26,357 nucleotides of DNA from JAIOSM01 sp023143455 (GTDB lineage Bacteria; Desulfobacterota; Desulfobacteria; Desulfobacterales; Desulfobacteraceae), in contig DAOVTW010000048.1 of NCBI GenBank assembly GCA_030632885.1, forward strand, positions 1 to 26,357. Direction: 5' to 3'. This document shows positions 7,802 to 15,706 of this stretch, one piece after another. Positions within the stretch are counted from its first letter, which is position 1, and each line of letters begins with the position of its first letter. The notes below the pieces were generated by a model that saw nothing but the letters and a program-made list of their open reading frames with translations, was not told the DNA's origin and ran no database searches. The translations under genes and the position numbers were made by a program.

Positions 7802-7848
7802 ATTAAAATTTAATAGAGTAATAAAACAAGAATTACTTGGGGGAACAT

Positions 7849-10581
7849 ATGGCGAAAGTCAGAGTCTATGAATTAGCTAAAGAATTTAATATGACAAATA
7901 AAGCTTTTATGGATAAGCTTGAAAATATGGAAGTTGATGTAAGAAGCCATATGAGTTCTCTTGAGGATGAGCAAGTAAGTTTTATTAAAAAAGAACTGTT
8001 TGGCAAAACCGCTGCCGTATCAGAAGTTAAAGTTAAGCCTTCAGTTATTCGAAGACGGAAAACTCAGCAAGATAGCCCCTCGTCCTTAGAGATTTCTGAT
8101 CAAGAACAAGAACAAGCAAAGCCTTTCAAAGAAGAAAGCGCTGAGAAACCAGAAAAAATTGCTAAAAAGAAAGTTGCTAAAGAAAAGTCAGAAAAACCTA
8201 TTGCTGAAAAAAAAGAAGTTAAGAAAAAAGCTGTAAAAAAAGAAGATGTTGAAAAAAAAGTTGCAATAGAAACAAAGAAAGATATAGATGAAAAAGATTC
8301 TAAAGAAAAAACTAAAACGAAAAAGAAGAAAAAGAAAAAATCTTCTGAGCCCGCAAAGATTCTTAAAGTTATAGATCCATCTTCTCTTACTCGTTTAAGA
8401 AAAAAACAAGGAGCAAGTGAGGAAAAGAAACATTCAAAATTTATAAAAACTTCACCAAAAAAAGAAAAACAACAAGAGGAAAAATCAGAACAGCCCAAGG
8501 AAAAAGAAATAAAGGCAACCATAGAACAAATAAAACCCAAGGTTAAGGTTCCTTTTCAGCCGAAGCCGGCGACCAACGAGACTGATATTGCGGATATATC
8601 CAAAAGGACAAAAAGAAAAAAGAAAGACACCCAGAGCAATGACGTAGAAGAGAATATCTTTGGTGAAAAGAAACAAACAAGAAAAAAGAAAAAGAAATCT
8701 ATTGTTGAAGGCGATGCTCTTTATGAAAAGAATAAATATGGTCGAAAACAATCTAAAAGAAAAGGCTCAAAAGCAAGAAAAGGGGATTTTCAAAAAACCG
8801 AAATAACAACTCCCAAGGCAATCAAAAGACGTATCAAAATTGATGAAACCATTGAGCTTTCTGAACTTGCCAAAAGAATGGGCATTAAGGCAAATGAAAT
8901 GATTCAAAAGCTTATGAAGCAGGGAGTTATGGTTACATTAAATCAGACAATTGATTTTGACACTGCTTCCCTTGTTGCATCTGAATTTGAATATGAACTG
9001 GAAAAAGCCTCTTTTGAAGAAGATTATTTATTAAATATCCATAAAGAAGGAGAAGACGAATCAAAACTGCTGCAAAGAGCACCGGTTGTTACAATAATGG
9101 GGCATGTCGACCATGGTAAAACTTCTTTGCTTGATGTTATTAGAAAAACAAAAGTTACAACTGGTGAAGCAGGTGGAATTACTCAACATATTGGTGCATA
9201 TAAGGTAAAAATTGATGGTGGTGATATTACTTTTCTTGATACTCCAGGACATGCTGCTTTTACATCCATGAGAGCAAGGGGTGCGCAAATTACAGATATT
9301 GTTGTGCTGGTAGTTGCTGCCGATGATGGTGTTATGCCACAAACAATTGAGGCTATCAATCATTCAAAACAAGCTAAAGTCCCAGTTGTTGTTGCGGTAA
9401 ATAAAATGGATAAAGAAGGAGCTGATCCTGCAAAAATAACACGAGAGCTTTCTGAGCATGAACTTCTTGCAGAAGAATGGGGAGGAGATATTATTTTTGT
9501 TCAAGTTTCTGCAAAAGCTGAAACCGGAATTGATACTCTTCTTGAAATGATTCTTCTTCAATCTGAAGTTCTTGAGTTAAAAGCAAATCCTGACAGAAAA
9601 GCATTTGGATATGTTGTAGAATCACGTATTGACAAAGGAAGAGGAGCTATTGCAACTGTTCTTATTAAGCATGGTACATTAAGAGATGGTGATTCTGTTG
9701 TTTGTGGTCATTATTCAGGAAGAATTCGTACCATGACCAATGATCAGGGGAAAAGGATAAAGAGTGCAGGCCCAAGCATCCCTGTTGAAATTGTTGGATT
9801 GAACGGAGTTCCTGATGCTGGTGATGAAATGATAGCTGTTTTATCGGAAAAAGATGCAAAACAAATCAGTGAAACCAGATTGCAAAAGCAAAGAGCAAAA
9901 GAACTTGCTAAAAAGAGTCGTGCAAATCTTGAAAGTCTTTTCCAGAATTTAGGTACTGATAAAATACAAGAACTTAAATTGATTGTAAAAGCTGATGTTC
10001 AGGGCTCAATAGAGGCTGTATGTGATTCTTTAAGAGATCTTGCAAAGGACGAAGTTGACTTAACTATAGTGCATTCAGCTGTTGGTACAATAAACGAATC
10101 AGACGTTGCCCTTGCTGCTGTATCAGATGCAATTATTCTTGGATTTAATGTTCGCCCGAATTCCCAGGTTCGAAATTTAGCAAAAGATGAAGGTGTGGAT
10201 ATGCGCTTCTATGATGTCATTTATGATGTTATAAATGACATTAAATCCGCAATTGAGGGATTGATGCCATCGATTTTTGAAGAGAATATTATTGGTAGAG
10301 CTGAAGTGCGTGACACCTTTTTTGTTACTAATGTTGGTACTATTGCAGGCTCGTTTGTTATAGAAGGCAAAGTGATCAGAGGTAAAAAGATTCGTCTTTT
10401 AAGAGACGGTGTTGTAAAATGTGATGGTGAGCTGTCCTCTTTGAAGCGTTTTAAAGATGATGCAAAAGAAGTTCTTCAGCAATTTGAATGTGGAATAGGT
10501 ATTAAGAATTATAATGATATTAAGCCTAATGATATAATTGAATGCTATGAAGTAATAGAAAAAAGACCTGGTGCAGAATAA
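7849..10581 (+). CDS. infB: Translation initiation factor IF-2
   Basis: This GTPase brings fMet-tRNA to the ribosome and promotes subunit joining. The ATG at 7849 sits behind GGGGGA (7839-7844) and gives 910 residues; a TTG at 7837 would add four. The architecture is a first IF2N domain (VRVYELAKEFNM, about 3-50), a linker of some 260 residues very rich in Lys and Glu, a second IF2N domain (IELSELAKRMGI, about 335-385), and the G domain with G1 GHVDHGKT (418-425), G3 DTPGH and G4 NKMD. The EF-Tu-like domain II, the IF2 domain and the initiator-tRNA-binding C2 domain follow. The linker's long A runs would be prone to frameshift sequencing errors, yet the frame is intact. Confidence 0.96.
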   Translation: MAKVRVYELAKEFNMTNKAFMDKLENMEVDVRSHMSSLEDEQVSFIKKELFGKTAAVSEVKVKPSVIRRRKTQQDSPSSLEISDQEQEQAKPFKEESAEKPEKIAKKKVAKEKSEKPIAEKKEVKKKAVKKEDVEKKVAIETKKDIDEKDSKEKTKTKKKKKKKSSEPAKILKVIDPSSLTRLRKKQGASEEKKHSKFIKTSPKKEKQQEEKSEQPKEKEIKATIEQIKPKVKVPFQPKPATNETDIADISKRTKRKKKDTQSNDVEENIFGEKKQTRKKKKKSIVEGDALYEKNKYGRKQSKRKGSKARKGDFQKTEITTPKAIKRRIKIDETIELSELAKRMGIKANEMIQKLMKQGVMVTLNQTIDFDTASLVASEFEYELEKASFEEDYLLNIHKEGEDESKLLQRAPVVTIMGHVDHGKTSLLDVIRKTKVTTGEAGGITQHIGAYKVKIDGGDITFLDTPGHAAFTSMRARGAQITDIVVLVVAADDGVMPQTIEAINHSKQAKVPVVVAVNKMDKEGADPAKITRELSEHELLAEEWGGDIIFVQVSAKAETGIDTLLEMILLQSEVLELKANPDRKAFGYVVESRIDKGRGAIATVLIKHGTLRDGDSVVCGHYSGRIRTMTNDQGKRIKSAGPSIPVEIVGLNGVPDAGDEMIAVLSEKDAKQISETRLQKQRAKELAKKSRANLESLFQNLGTDKIQELKLIVKADVQGSIEAVCDSLRDLAKDEVDLTIVHSAVGTINESDVALAAVSDAIILGFNVRPNSQVRNLAKDEGVDMRFYDVIYDVINDIKSAIEGLMPSIFEENIIGRAEVRDTFFVTNVGTIAGSFVIEGKVIRGKKIRLLRDGVVKCDGELSSLKRFKDDAKEVLQQFECGIGIKNYNDIKPNDIIECYEVIEKRPGAE

Positions 10582-10584
10582 AAT

Positions 10585-10953
10585 ATGAAACCATACCCAA
10601 GAGCTGACAGAATTGGAGTCAAAATCCAGGCTGCTATTTCCGAACTTTTAGTACAAAAAGCTCAGGATCCAAGAATAGAGATGGCAACAATAAGCAAGGT
10701 TGAATTGACACATGATCTTTCAACAGCATTTGTATATTTCTCAATTTTTGGTAGCGATAAGGTAGTTGCAGAAGCAAAAAAGGGATTTAGAAGCTCTACA
10801 AAATTTATAAAAAAGTTGATTGCGCCCAAGCTACAATTAAAATATATGCCTGATTTAAAATTTAAGCATGACACTTCTTTCAAATATGGTTCAAAAATTG
10901 ATTCAATTTTACATGAAATTTCTAAGAAAAAAAACAAATCTGAACAGGAATGA
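10585..10953 (+). CDS. rbfA: Ribosome-binding factor A
   Basis: RbfA is a KH-like cold-shock factor that binds the immature 30S subunit and helps process the 5' end of 16S rRNA. The 122 residues show the family pattern: RADRIGVKIQAAISELL, DPRIEMATISKVELTHDLSTAFVYFSI split by the core, and LKYMPDLKFKHDTS near the end. It begins 3 nt after the infB stop and its end overlaps the truB start by 4 nt, so translation is probably coupled. Confidence 0.92.
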   Translation: MKPYPRADRIGVKIQAAISELLVQKAQDPRIEMATISKVELTHDLSTAFVYFSIFGSDKVVAEAKKGFRSSTKFIKKLIAPKLQLKYMPDLKFKHDTSFKYGSKIDSILHEISKKKNKSEQE

Positions 10954-11840
10954 AAAGCGGAATCCTACCAATTTGTAAGCCTGAAGGTCTTTCCTCTGCC
11001 AGAGTAGTTAGTTTAGTTAAAAAAATCTCAGGTGCAAAAAAAGTGGGTCATATGGGTACACTTGATCCTTTTGCTACAGGGCTTCTTTTATGCGGAATTG
11101 ATAAAGGCACAAGAATTTCACAGTTCTTCCTCAATGGCACTAAAAAATACAAAGCTAAAATTTGCCTTGGAATAGAAACAGATACATTTGATTGCACAGG
11201 AATCATTGTACAAAAAGCTGATTCTTTAGATGCTATTTCAAAAGAGAAAATAATTGAACTTATTAATGAGTTTAAAGGACAACAAAAACAGATACCGCCA
11301 GCTTATTCAGCCTTAAAGCATAAAGGCAAGCCTCTTTATAAATATGCAAGGGAGGGTCGGAAGATATCAAAGCCTGCCAGAGAAATTGAAATATTTGAGA
11401 TTTCAATTGAAAAAATAGAAATTCCTTTTATACACATTGATGTTTTGTGCTCTGCTGGAACATATATCCGGACAATTGCCCATGATGTTGGTAAAAAACT
11501 TGGCTATGGTGCCCATCTTGCAGCACTCTCACGAACAGAAACTTGTGGCTTTTCTTTAGAGGACTCTTTAGACTTAAATGATCTTGAGAAAATGGACACT
11601 TCAGAAATCGACAAAAAAATCATCCCCTTGACACAAGCACTTTTTTTTATGCCAGCACACATAGCTGATATAAAGCTTGAAAACAAAATACGATTTGGTC
11701 AAAAAATTGATTTTGATGATGGATTGCCTAAATGCGATGGGTTTTTAAGAATTCTTACCAAAACAGAAGAACTTGCTGCAATTGTGGAATATGATAAAAC
11801 AAATTGCGAATTTAATTATTGTTGTGTTTTTTCAAATTAA
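10950..11840 (+). CDS. truB: tRNA pseudouridine-55 synthase TruB
   Basis: TruB converts U55 to pseudouridine in the T loop of tRNAs. The 296-residue protein has the catalytic motif HMGTLDPFATGLL with the nucleophile Asp39, the substrate-binding KYKAKICLGIETDTFDCTG, the IPPAYSALKHKGKPLYKYAREG segment and CSAGTYIRTIAHDVGKKLG. A PUA-like C-terminal region follows. The start overlaps rbfA (ATGA). No DHH/nrnA gene separates rbfA and truB, unlike in several Deltaproteobacteria and Firmicutes. Confidence 0.95.
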   Translation: MKSGILPICKPEGLSSARVVSLVKKISGAKKVGHMGTLDPFATGLLLCGIDKGTRISQFFLNGTKKYKAKICLGIETDTFDCTGIIVQKADSLDAISKEKIIELINEFKGQQKQIPPAYSALKHKGKPLYKYAREGRKISKPAREIEIFEISIEKIEIPFIHIDVLCSAGTYIRTIAHDVGKKLGYGAHLAALSRTETCGFSLEDSLDLNDLEKMDTSEIDKKIIPLTQALFFMPAHIADIKLENKIRFGQKIDFDDGLPKCDGFLRILTKTEELAAIVEYDKTNCEFNYCCVFSN

Positions 11841-11987
11841 GTGATATTTTAATACGTTATATTTATTGAAGTGGCATTTGCCTGGTTTTGATTTATAAAT
11901 CTGGATGGAATATTGGATTATGGATCGACAAAGGACAGGAAAATATAGAATGCTAAAATAGTTATTTATTCCAAAAAGGAGTTTAAA

Positions 11988-12257
11988 TTGAGTTTATTAG
12001 AAATGACAAAAGATGAAGTAGTTGAAAAGTACAAAATTCACGAATCAGACACTGGCTCACCAGAAGTACAAATCGCTATTTTCTCACATCGTATTACCTA
12101 TCTTACCGAACATTTAAAGATACATAAGAAAGACCACCATTCAAGAAGAGGCCTTTTGGTCCTTGTTGGAAGGCGTAGAAGTCTTCTTGATTACCTGAAA
12201 AAAAAGGATGTCGAAAGATATCGTTTAATAATAGGTAAGCTCGGAATCAAAAGATAG
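11988..12257 (+). CDS. rpsO: 30S ribosomal protein S15
   Basis: S15 is a primary 16S rRNA binder that nucleates the platform of the small subunit. The 89 residues match the family in length and motifs: HESDTGSPEVQIAIF, ITYLTEHLKIHKKDHHSRRGLLVLVGRRRSLLDYLKKKD. The start is TTG at 11988, six bases after AAGGAG (11976-11981). About 150 nt separate it from truB, with no confident promoter. A terminator follows, so rpsO may be its own unit with pnp transcribed by read-through, as in E. coli. Confidence 0.96.
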   Translation: MSLLEMTKDEVVEKYKIHESDTGSPEVQIAIFSHRITYLTEHLKIHKKDHHSRRGLLVLVGRRRSLLDYLKKKDVERYRLIIGKLGIKR

Positions 12258-12265
12258 AAAAATGC

Positions 12266-12315
12266 AAAAGCAGCCGATTTCTAAATCAAACAGATTGGAA
12301 ATTAGCTGCTTTTTT
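12266..12315 (+). terminator. Intrinsic terminator after rpsO
   Basis: AAAAGCAGC (12266-12274) pairs with GCTGCTTTT (12305-12313), nine consecutive pairs. The interior holds further complementary pieces (ATTTC/GAAAT, AATC/GATT), and a T run ends at 12315. It separates rpsO from pnp, so pnp transcription from upstream depends on read-through. Confidence 0.85.
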
Positions 12316-12319
12316 ATGA

Positions 12320-12450
12320 AAAGGCGGCGACTTAACAGCAAACTTGTTAATAAATTCGTATGTTTGTTATCAAAATTGTTACAAATAGATTTTTTGATAA
12401 CAAATATGCGGGTTTATTTTAGAGAGCTAAGCTGATCATTCTCCGCCTTT
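12320..12450 (+). promoter_or_regulatory. Large structured pnp leader with 25-bp duplex (likely RNase III site)
   Basis: An outer 8-bp stem, AAAGGCGG (12320-12327) with CCGCCTTT (12443-12450), encloses two adjacent hairpins. One is TTAACA/TGTTAA (12332-12337 with 12345-12350). The other is a duplex of 25 uninterrupted pairs (12351-12375 with 12392-12416), of which 13 in a row are perfect Watson-Crick and only a few are G-U. In E. coli the pnp leader is cut by RNase III in just such a stem and PNPase then represses its own message. The AAGGAG of pnp (12458-12463) lies right after the outer stem. The fold is visible; the mechanism is by analogy. Confidence 0.7.
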
Positions 12451-12468
12451 CTTTATTAAGGAGTATTT

Positions 12469-14556
12469 ATGGAAAAAGTAGTAAAAACAGAAATTAATGG
12501 TAAGGAATTCAGTATCAGCACAGGTAAAATTGCAAAACAGGCAGGCGGTTCTGTTCTAGTGCAATATGGCGAAACTATTGTGCTCGTTACTGCGGTATCT
12601 TCAAAAGACCCAAAAGCAGAGATTTCATTTCTGCCTTTAACTGTGGAATATCAGGAAAGAATATATTCTGCAGGGAGAATCCCAGGCAATTATTTCAGGC
12701 GGGAGATTGGAAGACCAAGCGAAAAAGAAACTTTGACAAGCAGGCTTATTGACAGACCAATTCGTCCTCTTTTCCCTGAAGGTTATAGCTATGAAACCCA
12801 GGTTATTGCCACTGTATATTCAATGGATAAGGAAAATGAGCCAGATATTCTTTCCATTGTTGGTGCATCAGCAGCATTAGAACTTTCTGACATACCATTT
12901 GAAGGACCTATTGCCGGAATAAGAGTGGGCAGAATAGATGGTGAGTTTGTAGCAAACCCCACAATAAAACAGATGGAATTAAGTGATATTAATTTGGTTG
13001 TAGCAGGCTCTAAGACCGGTGTTATAATGGTTGAAGGCGGTGCTGAAACAGTTTCTGAAGATGAAGTGATCGATGCTATTTATTTTGGTCATGCAGCAAT
13101 GCAGCCAATTATTGAAATGCAAGAAGAGCTAAAAAAAGCACTTGGAAAAGAAAAACGTGTAATTGCTAAACCTGAAATTGATCAGGAACTTTTCAAAAAA
13201 ATAACAAAAATTTCAAAAGATAAAGTTCATACAGCAGTTCAGGTAAAAGATAAAATGGAGAGGGGAAAAGCTTTAAGCGATGTAAAAGAAGAATTGCTTG
13301 CATCCATTAAAGATGATTATCCTGAAAGAGAAAGAGAAAAAGAAATTAAATCTCTTTTTAAAGATCTTTTACATGATGTAAGCCGAAATATTGTTTTAAA
13401 AGAAGGAAAAAGAATTGACGGCAGAGCCTTTGATGAGGTTAGAAATATAGATTGTGAAGTTGGGAACTTACCAAGACCACATGGAAGTGCTCTTTTTACA
13501 AGGGGGGAAACCCAGGTTCAAGGTATCCTGACTCTTGGTTCAGGTCTTGATGAACAGCGGATTGAAACCCTTGCAGGGCAGACAATGCGTAAGTTTATGC
13601 TACATTATAATTTTCCTCCTTTTTCTGTTGGTGAATGCAGGCGTTCAGGCGGGCCCAGCCGTAGAGATATAGGACATGGAAATCTTGCAAGTAGAGCGCT
13701 TGAGCAGATTATTCCTGAGAATGAAGACTTTGAATATACAATCAGACTTGTTGGCGAAGTTTTAGAATCTAACGGAAGCTCATCCATGGGAACTGTATGT
13801 GCCGGAACTCTTGCCATGATGGATGGTGGAGTTCCAATAAAAGCTCCTGTTTCAGGTATAGCCATGGGACTTGTAAAAGAAGGTGATAACATGGTTGTTC
13901 TTTCAGATATTCTGGGAGATGAAGATCATTTTGGTGATATGGATTTTAAAGTTGCAGGCCCAAAAGATGGAATTACTGCTCTTCAGATGGATATTAAAAT
14001 TAAAGAGCTGCCAAAGGAAGTAATGGTAAAGGCTTTGCATCAGGCAAAAGCCGGAAGACTGCATATTCTTGATAGAATGCTTGCTGCTCTTGATACTACG
14101 CGGACAGAAATTTCACCCTACGCTCCAAAGATCGTAAGAGTAGAAGTTAAAAAAGATAAAATCAGAGAGATCATCGGACCTGGTGGAAAAATGATCAGAG
14201 AAATTCAGGCTAGCACAAATACATCAGTTGAAATTAATGATGACGGTATTGTTAAGATTGCAGGAGAAAATGAAGAAGAGGTTGCAGCAGCAGTTAAATT
14301 GGTTACTGATATTGCAGTTGATCCTGAACCTGGTGAAATTTATGAAGGAAAAGTTGTAAAAATTGCTGATTTTGGTGCTTTTGTAAATATTAAAACCGGT
14401 ACTGACGGTCTTGTTCATATCTCTGAGCTTGCACATAAAAGAGTTAATAAGGTTACTGATGTTGTAAACGAAGGAGATACTTTAAGAGTTAAAGTCCTTG
14501 CAGTTTCCCGGGATGGGAAAATCAAATTAAGCCATAAGGCTCTTCTTGACAAGTGA
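12469..14556 (+). CDS. pnp: Polyribonucleotide nucleotidyltransferase (PNPase)
   Basis: This phosphorolytic 3'-5' exoribonuclease works in mRNA decay and small-RNA stability. The 695 residues contain RNase PH domain 1, the helical linker (about 240-310), RNase PH domain 2 with FTRGETQ and the catalytic pair Asp486 and Asp492 in DEDHFGDMDFKVAG, a KH domain (IIGPGGKMI, GPGG near 570) and an S1 domain (about 623-692, YEGKVVKIADFGAFVNI). ATG at 12469 follows AAGGAG by five bases. Its last codons overlap the next gene by 11 nt. Confidence 0.97.
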   Translation: MEKVVKTEINGKEFSISTGKIAKQAGGSVLVQYGETIVLVTAVSSKDPKAEISFLPLTVEYQERIYSAGRIPGNYFRREIGRPSEKETLTSRLIDRPIRPLFPEGYSYETQVIATVYSMDKENEPDILSIVGASAALELSDIPFEGPIAGIRVGRIDGEFVANPTIKQMELSDINLVVAGSKTGVIMVEGGAETVSEDEVIDAIYFGHAAMQPIIEMQEELKKALGKEKRVIAKPEIDQELFKKITKISKDKVHTAVQVKDKMERGKALSDVKEELLASIKDDYPEREREKEIKSLFKDLLHDVSRNIVLKEGKRIDGRAFDEVRNIDCEVGNLPRPHGSALFTRGETQVQGILTLGSGLDEQRIETLAGQTMRKFMLHYNFPPFSVGECRRSGGPSRRDIGHGNLASRALEQIIPENEDFEYTIRLVGEVLESNGSSSMGTVCAGTLAMMDGGVPIKAPVSGIAMGLVKEGDNMVVLSDILGDEDHFGDMDFKVAGPKDGITALQMDIKIKELPKEVMVKALHQAKAGRLHILDRMLAALDTTRTEISPYAPKIVRVEVKKDKIREIIGPGGKMIREIQASTNTSVEINDDGIVKIAGENEEEVAAAVKLVTDIAVDPEPGEIYEGKVVKIADFGAFVNIKTGTDGLVHISELAHKRVNKVTDVVNEGDTLRVKVLAVSRDGKIKLSHKALLDK

Positions 14557-15331
14557 TAATGAAAATTTGACCATATGTCCCCTTGCTAGCGGTAGCAAGG
14601 GGAATTCTTTATTTATATCATGGAAAAATAACTCCATACTTATTGATGCAGGGCTTTCAGGCGTTGAAATTGAACGCAGGCTAAAATCTAAAAACCTTTC
14701 TCCTGAAAATCTTACAGCAATTATTGTAACCCACGAGCATTCAGATCACATAAGAGGTGTTGGCATCCTAAGCCGACGATACAATATCCCTATTTATATA
14801 AATAAAAGCACTTATAAAAAAGCCTCAAATCTTGGCAGGCTTACAGGAGACCTTGAGTTTTTTGAATGCGGAAAAAGCTTTAAGATTGATAGTATGGAAA
14901 TAGCTCCTTTTACTATCAGCCATGATGCTGTCGACCCTTCAGGCTTTACTCTTAAACACAAAGCAAAAAAAATAGGCATTGCCACAGACTTAGGCATTGC
15001 CACAAATCTGGTAAAAGAGCACTTGAAAAATTGTTCTTTGCTTTATCTTGAATCAAACCATGATCCGGATATGCTTATTAATGGACCCTACCCATGGTTT
15101 TTAAAGCAGAGAATAAAAGGAAAGCATGGGCATCTTTCAAATATGGATTCAAAAGAACTTTTAGAAGAATTAAATAATAAAGATCTTAAACATGTCATAC
15201 TTGCCCACCTGAGCGAAGAAAACAACACACCAGAAAAAGCATATAATTGTGCAAAAGCAGGTTTGAACAGTTCTGATGTTGAAATTGAAGTTGCTATGCC
15301 CCATAAACCAGGTAAACTAATAACTCTATAA
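14546..15331 (+). CDS. MBL-fold metallo-hydrolase (YycJ/WalJ-like)
   Basis: The 261-residue protein has the metallo-beta-lactamase metal site THEHSDH (62-68), an upstream core strand SILIDAGLSG, a later ISHDAVDPSGF histidine and a LLYLESNHDP motif typical of YycJ/WalJ-like hydrolases. Members are two-zinc phosphodiesterases, probably nucleases. Start by the frame is TTG at 14546 inside pnp, with AAGG seven bases upstream; a second in-frame TTG lies at 14567. The overlap with pnp suggests co-translation and a link to RNA or DNA processing, but the substrate is not known. Confidence 0.8.
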   Translation: MTSDNENLTICPLASGSKGNSLFISWKNNSILIDAGLSGVEIERRLKSKNLSPENLTAIIVTHEHSDHIRGVGILSRRYNIPIYINKSTYKKASNLGRLTGDLEFFECGKSFKIDSMEIAPFTISHDAVDPSGFTLKHKAKKIGIATDLGIATNLVKEHLKNCSLLYLESNHDPDMLINGPYPWFLKQRIKGKHGHLSNMDSKELLEELNNKDLKHVILAHLSEENNTPEKAYNCAKAGLNSSDVEIEVAMPHKPGKLITL

Positions 15332-15377
15332 CTTTTCCTGTCTTTATCCATGTTTTATAGAATGTAGGTGTTTTAAT

Positions 15378-15575
15378 ATCGACTAATTTTCCAGAGATAA
15401 TTGTGACAAAGGCGAAGACAAATTGTGCAATCGAATAAGTTAATAATATTTCATCGCCAGATCAATCTGTTTCTCTTTCGATTGCCGTACCGAATATACT
15501 CCAAGCATAAAGTCCGGCAATTGTTACTTGAGCTAATAAGGCACCTGCTAAAACTACATATTTGTTTTGTGTCAT
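15378..15575 (-). pseudogene. Decayed MFS transporter (oxalate/formate-antiporter-like), N-terminal stub
   Basis: ATG at 15575 follows AAGGAG and opens MTQNKYVVLAGALLAQ..., an N-terminal transmembrane helix ending GLYAWSIFG, which is characteristic of OFA-type MFS transporters. A TGA at 15462-15464 stops it after 37 residues. The same frame then continues as a second convincing MFS helix (LTYSIAQFVFAFVTIISGKLVD) up to about 15378, where similarity ends just at MFS motif A. Nothing of the remaining ten or so helices is present. I read it as a truncated, nonsense-mutated remnant. Selenocysteine at the TGA is very unlikely for this family. Confidence 0.7.
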
Positions 15576-15579
15576 CCCT

Positions 15580-15693
15580 TCACTCCTTTACTATAGGTAC
15601 TATTTTCGCGTCATATATCCAGCATTGCGCCATACCTTTAAATTTTTCAGAATTAACTAATGTTCCATCCATATCAAAAAGGTAAGTTTTCAT
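15580..15693 (-). pseudogene. N-terminal stub of HAD-family phosphatase
   Basis: ATG at 15693 begins MKTYLFDMDGTLVNSEKF, which holds the catalytic DxDGT motif of haloacid-dehalogenase phosphatases (beta-phosphoglucomutase/phosphoglycolate phosphatase type). The frame stops after 37 residues, whereas family members have 200 or more. The stub overlaps the end of neither neighbour but lies 14 nt after the K+ channel gene and 4 nt before the MFS stub, as if all three once formed an operon. No clear ribosome-binding site. Confidence 0.65.
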
Positions 15694-15706
15694 GTTAGCA
15701 TCTTGA

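Noticed and set aside
8100..8751. Long minus-strand open frames opposite the IF2 linker
   Set aside because: They are Phe/Ser-rich mirrors of the Lys/Glu-rich infB linker and have no recognisable motif or ribosome-binding site.
15425..15685. 86-aa plus-strand frame
   Set aside because: The opposite strand encodes recognisable HAD and MFS remnants; this frame is their shadow.
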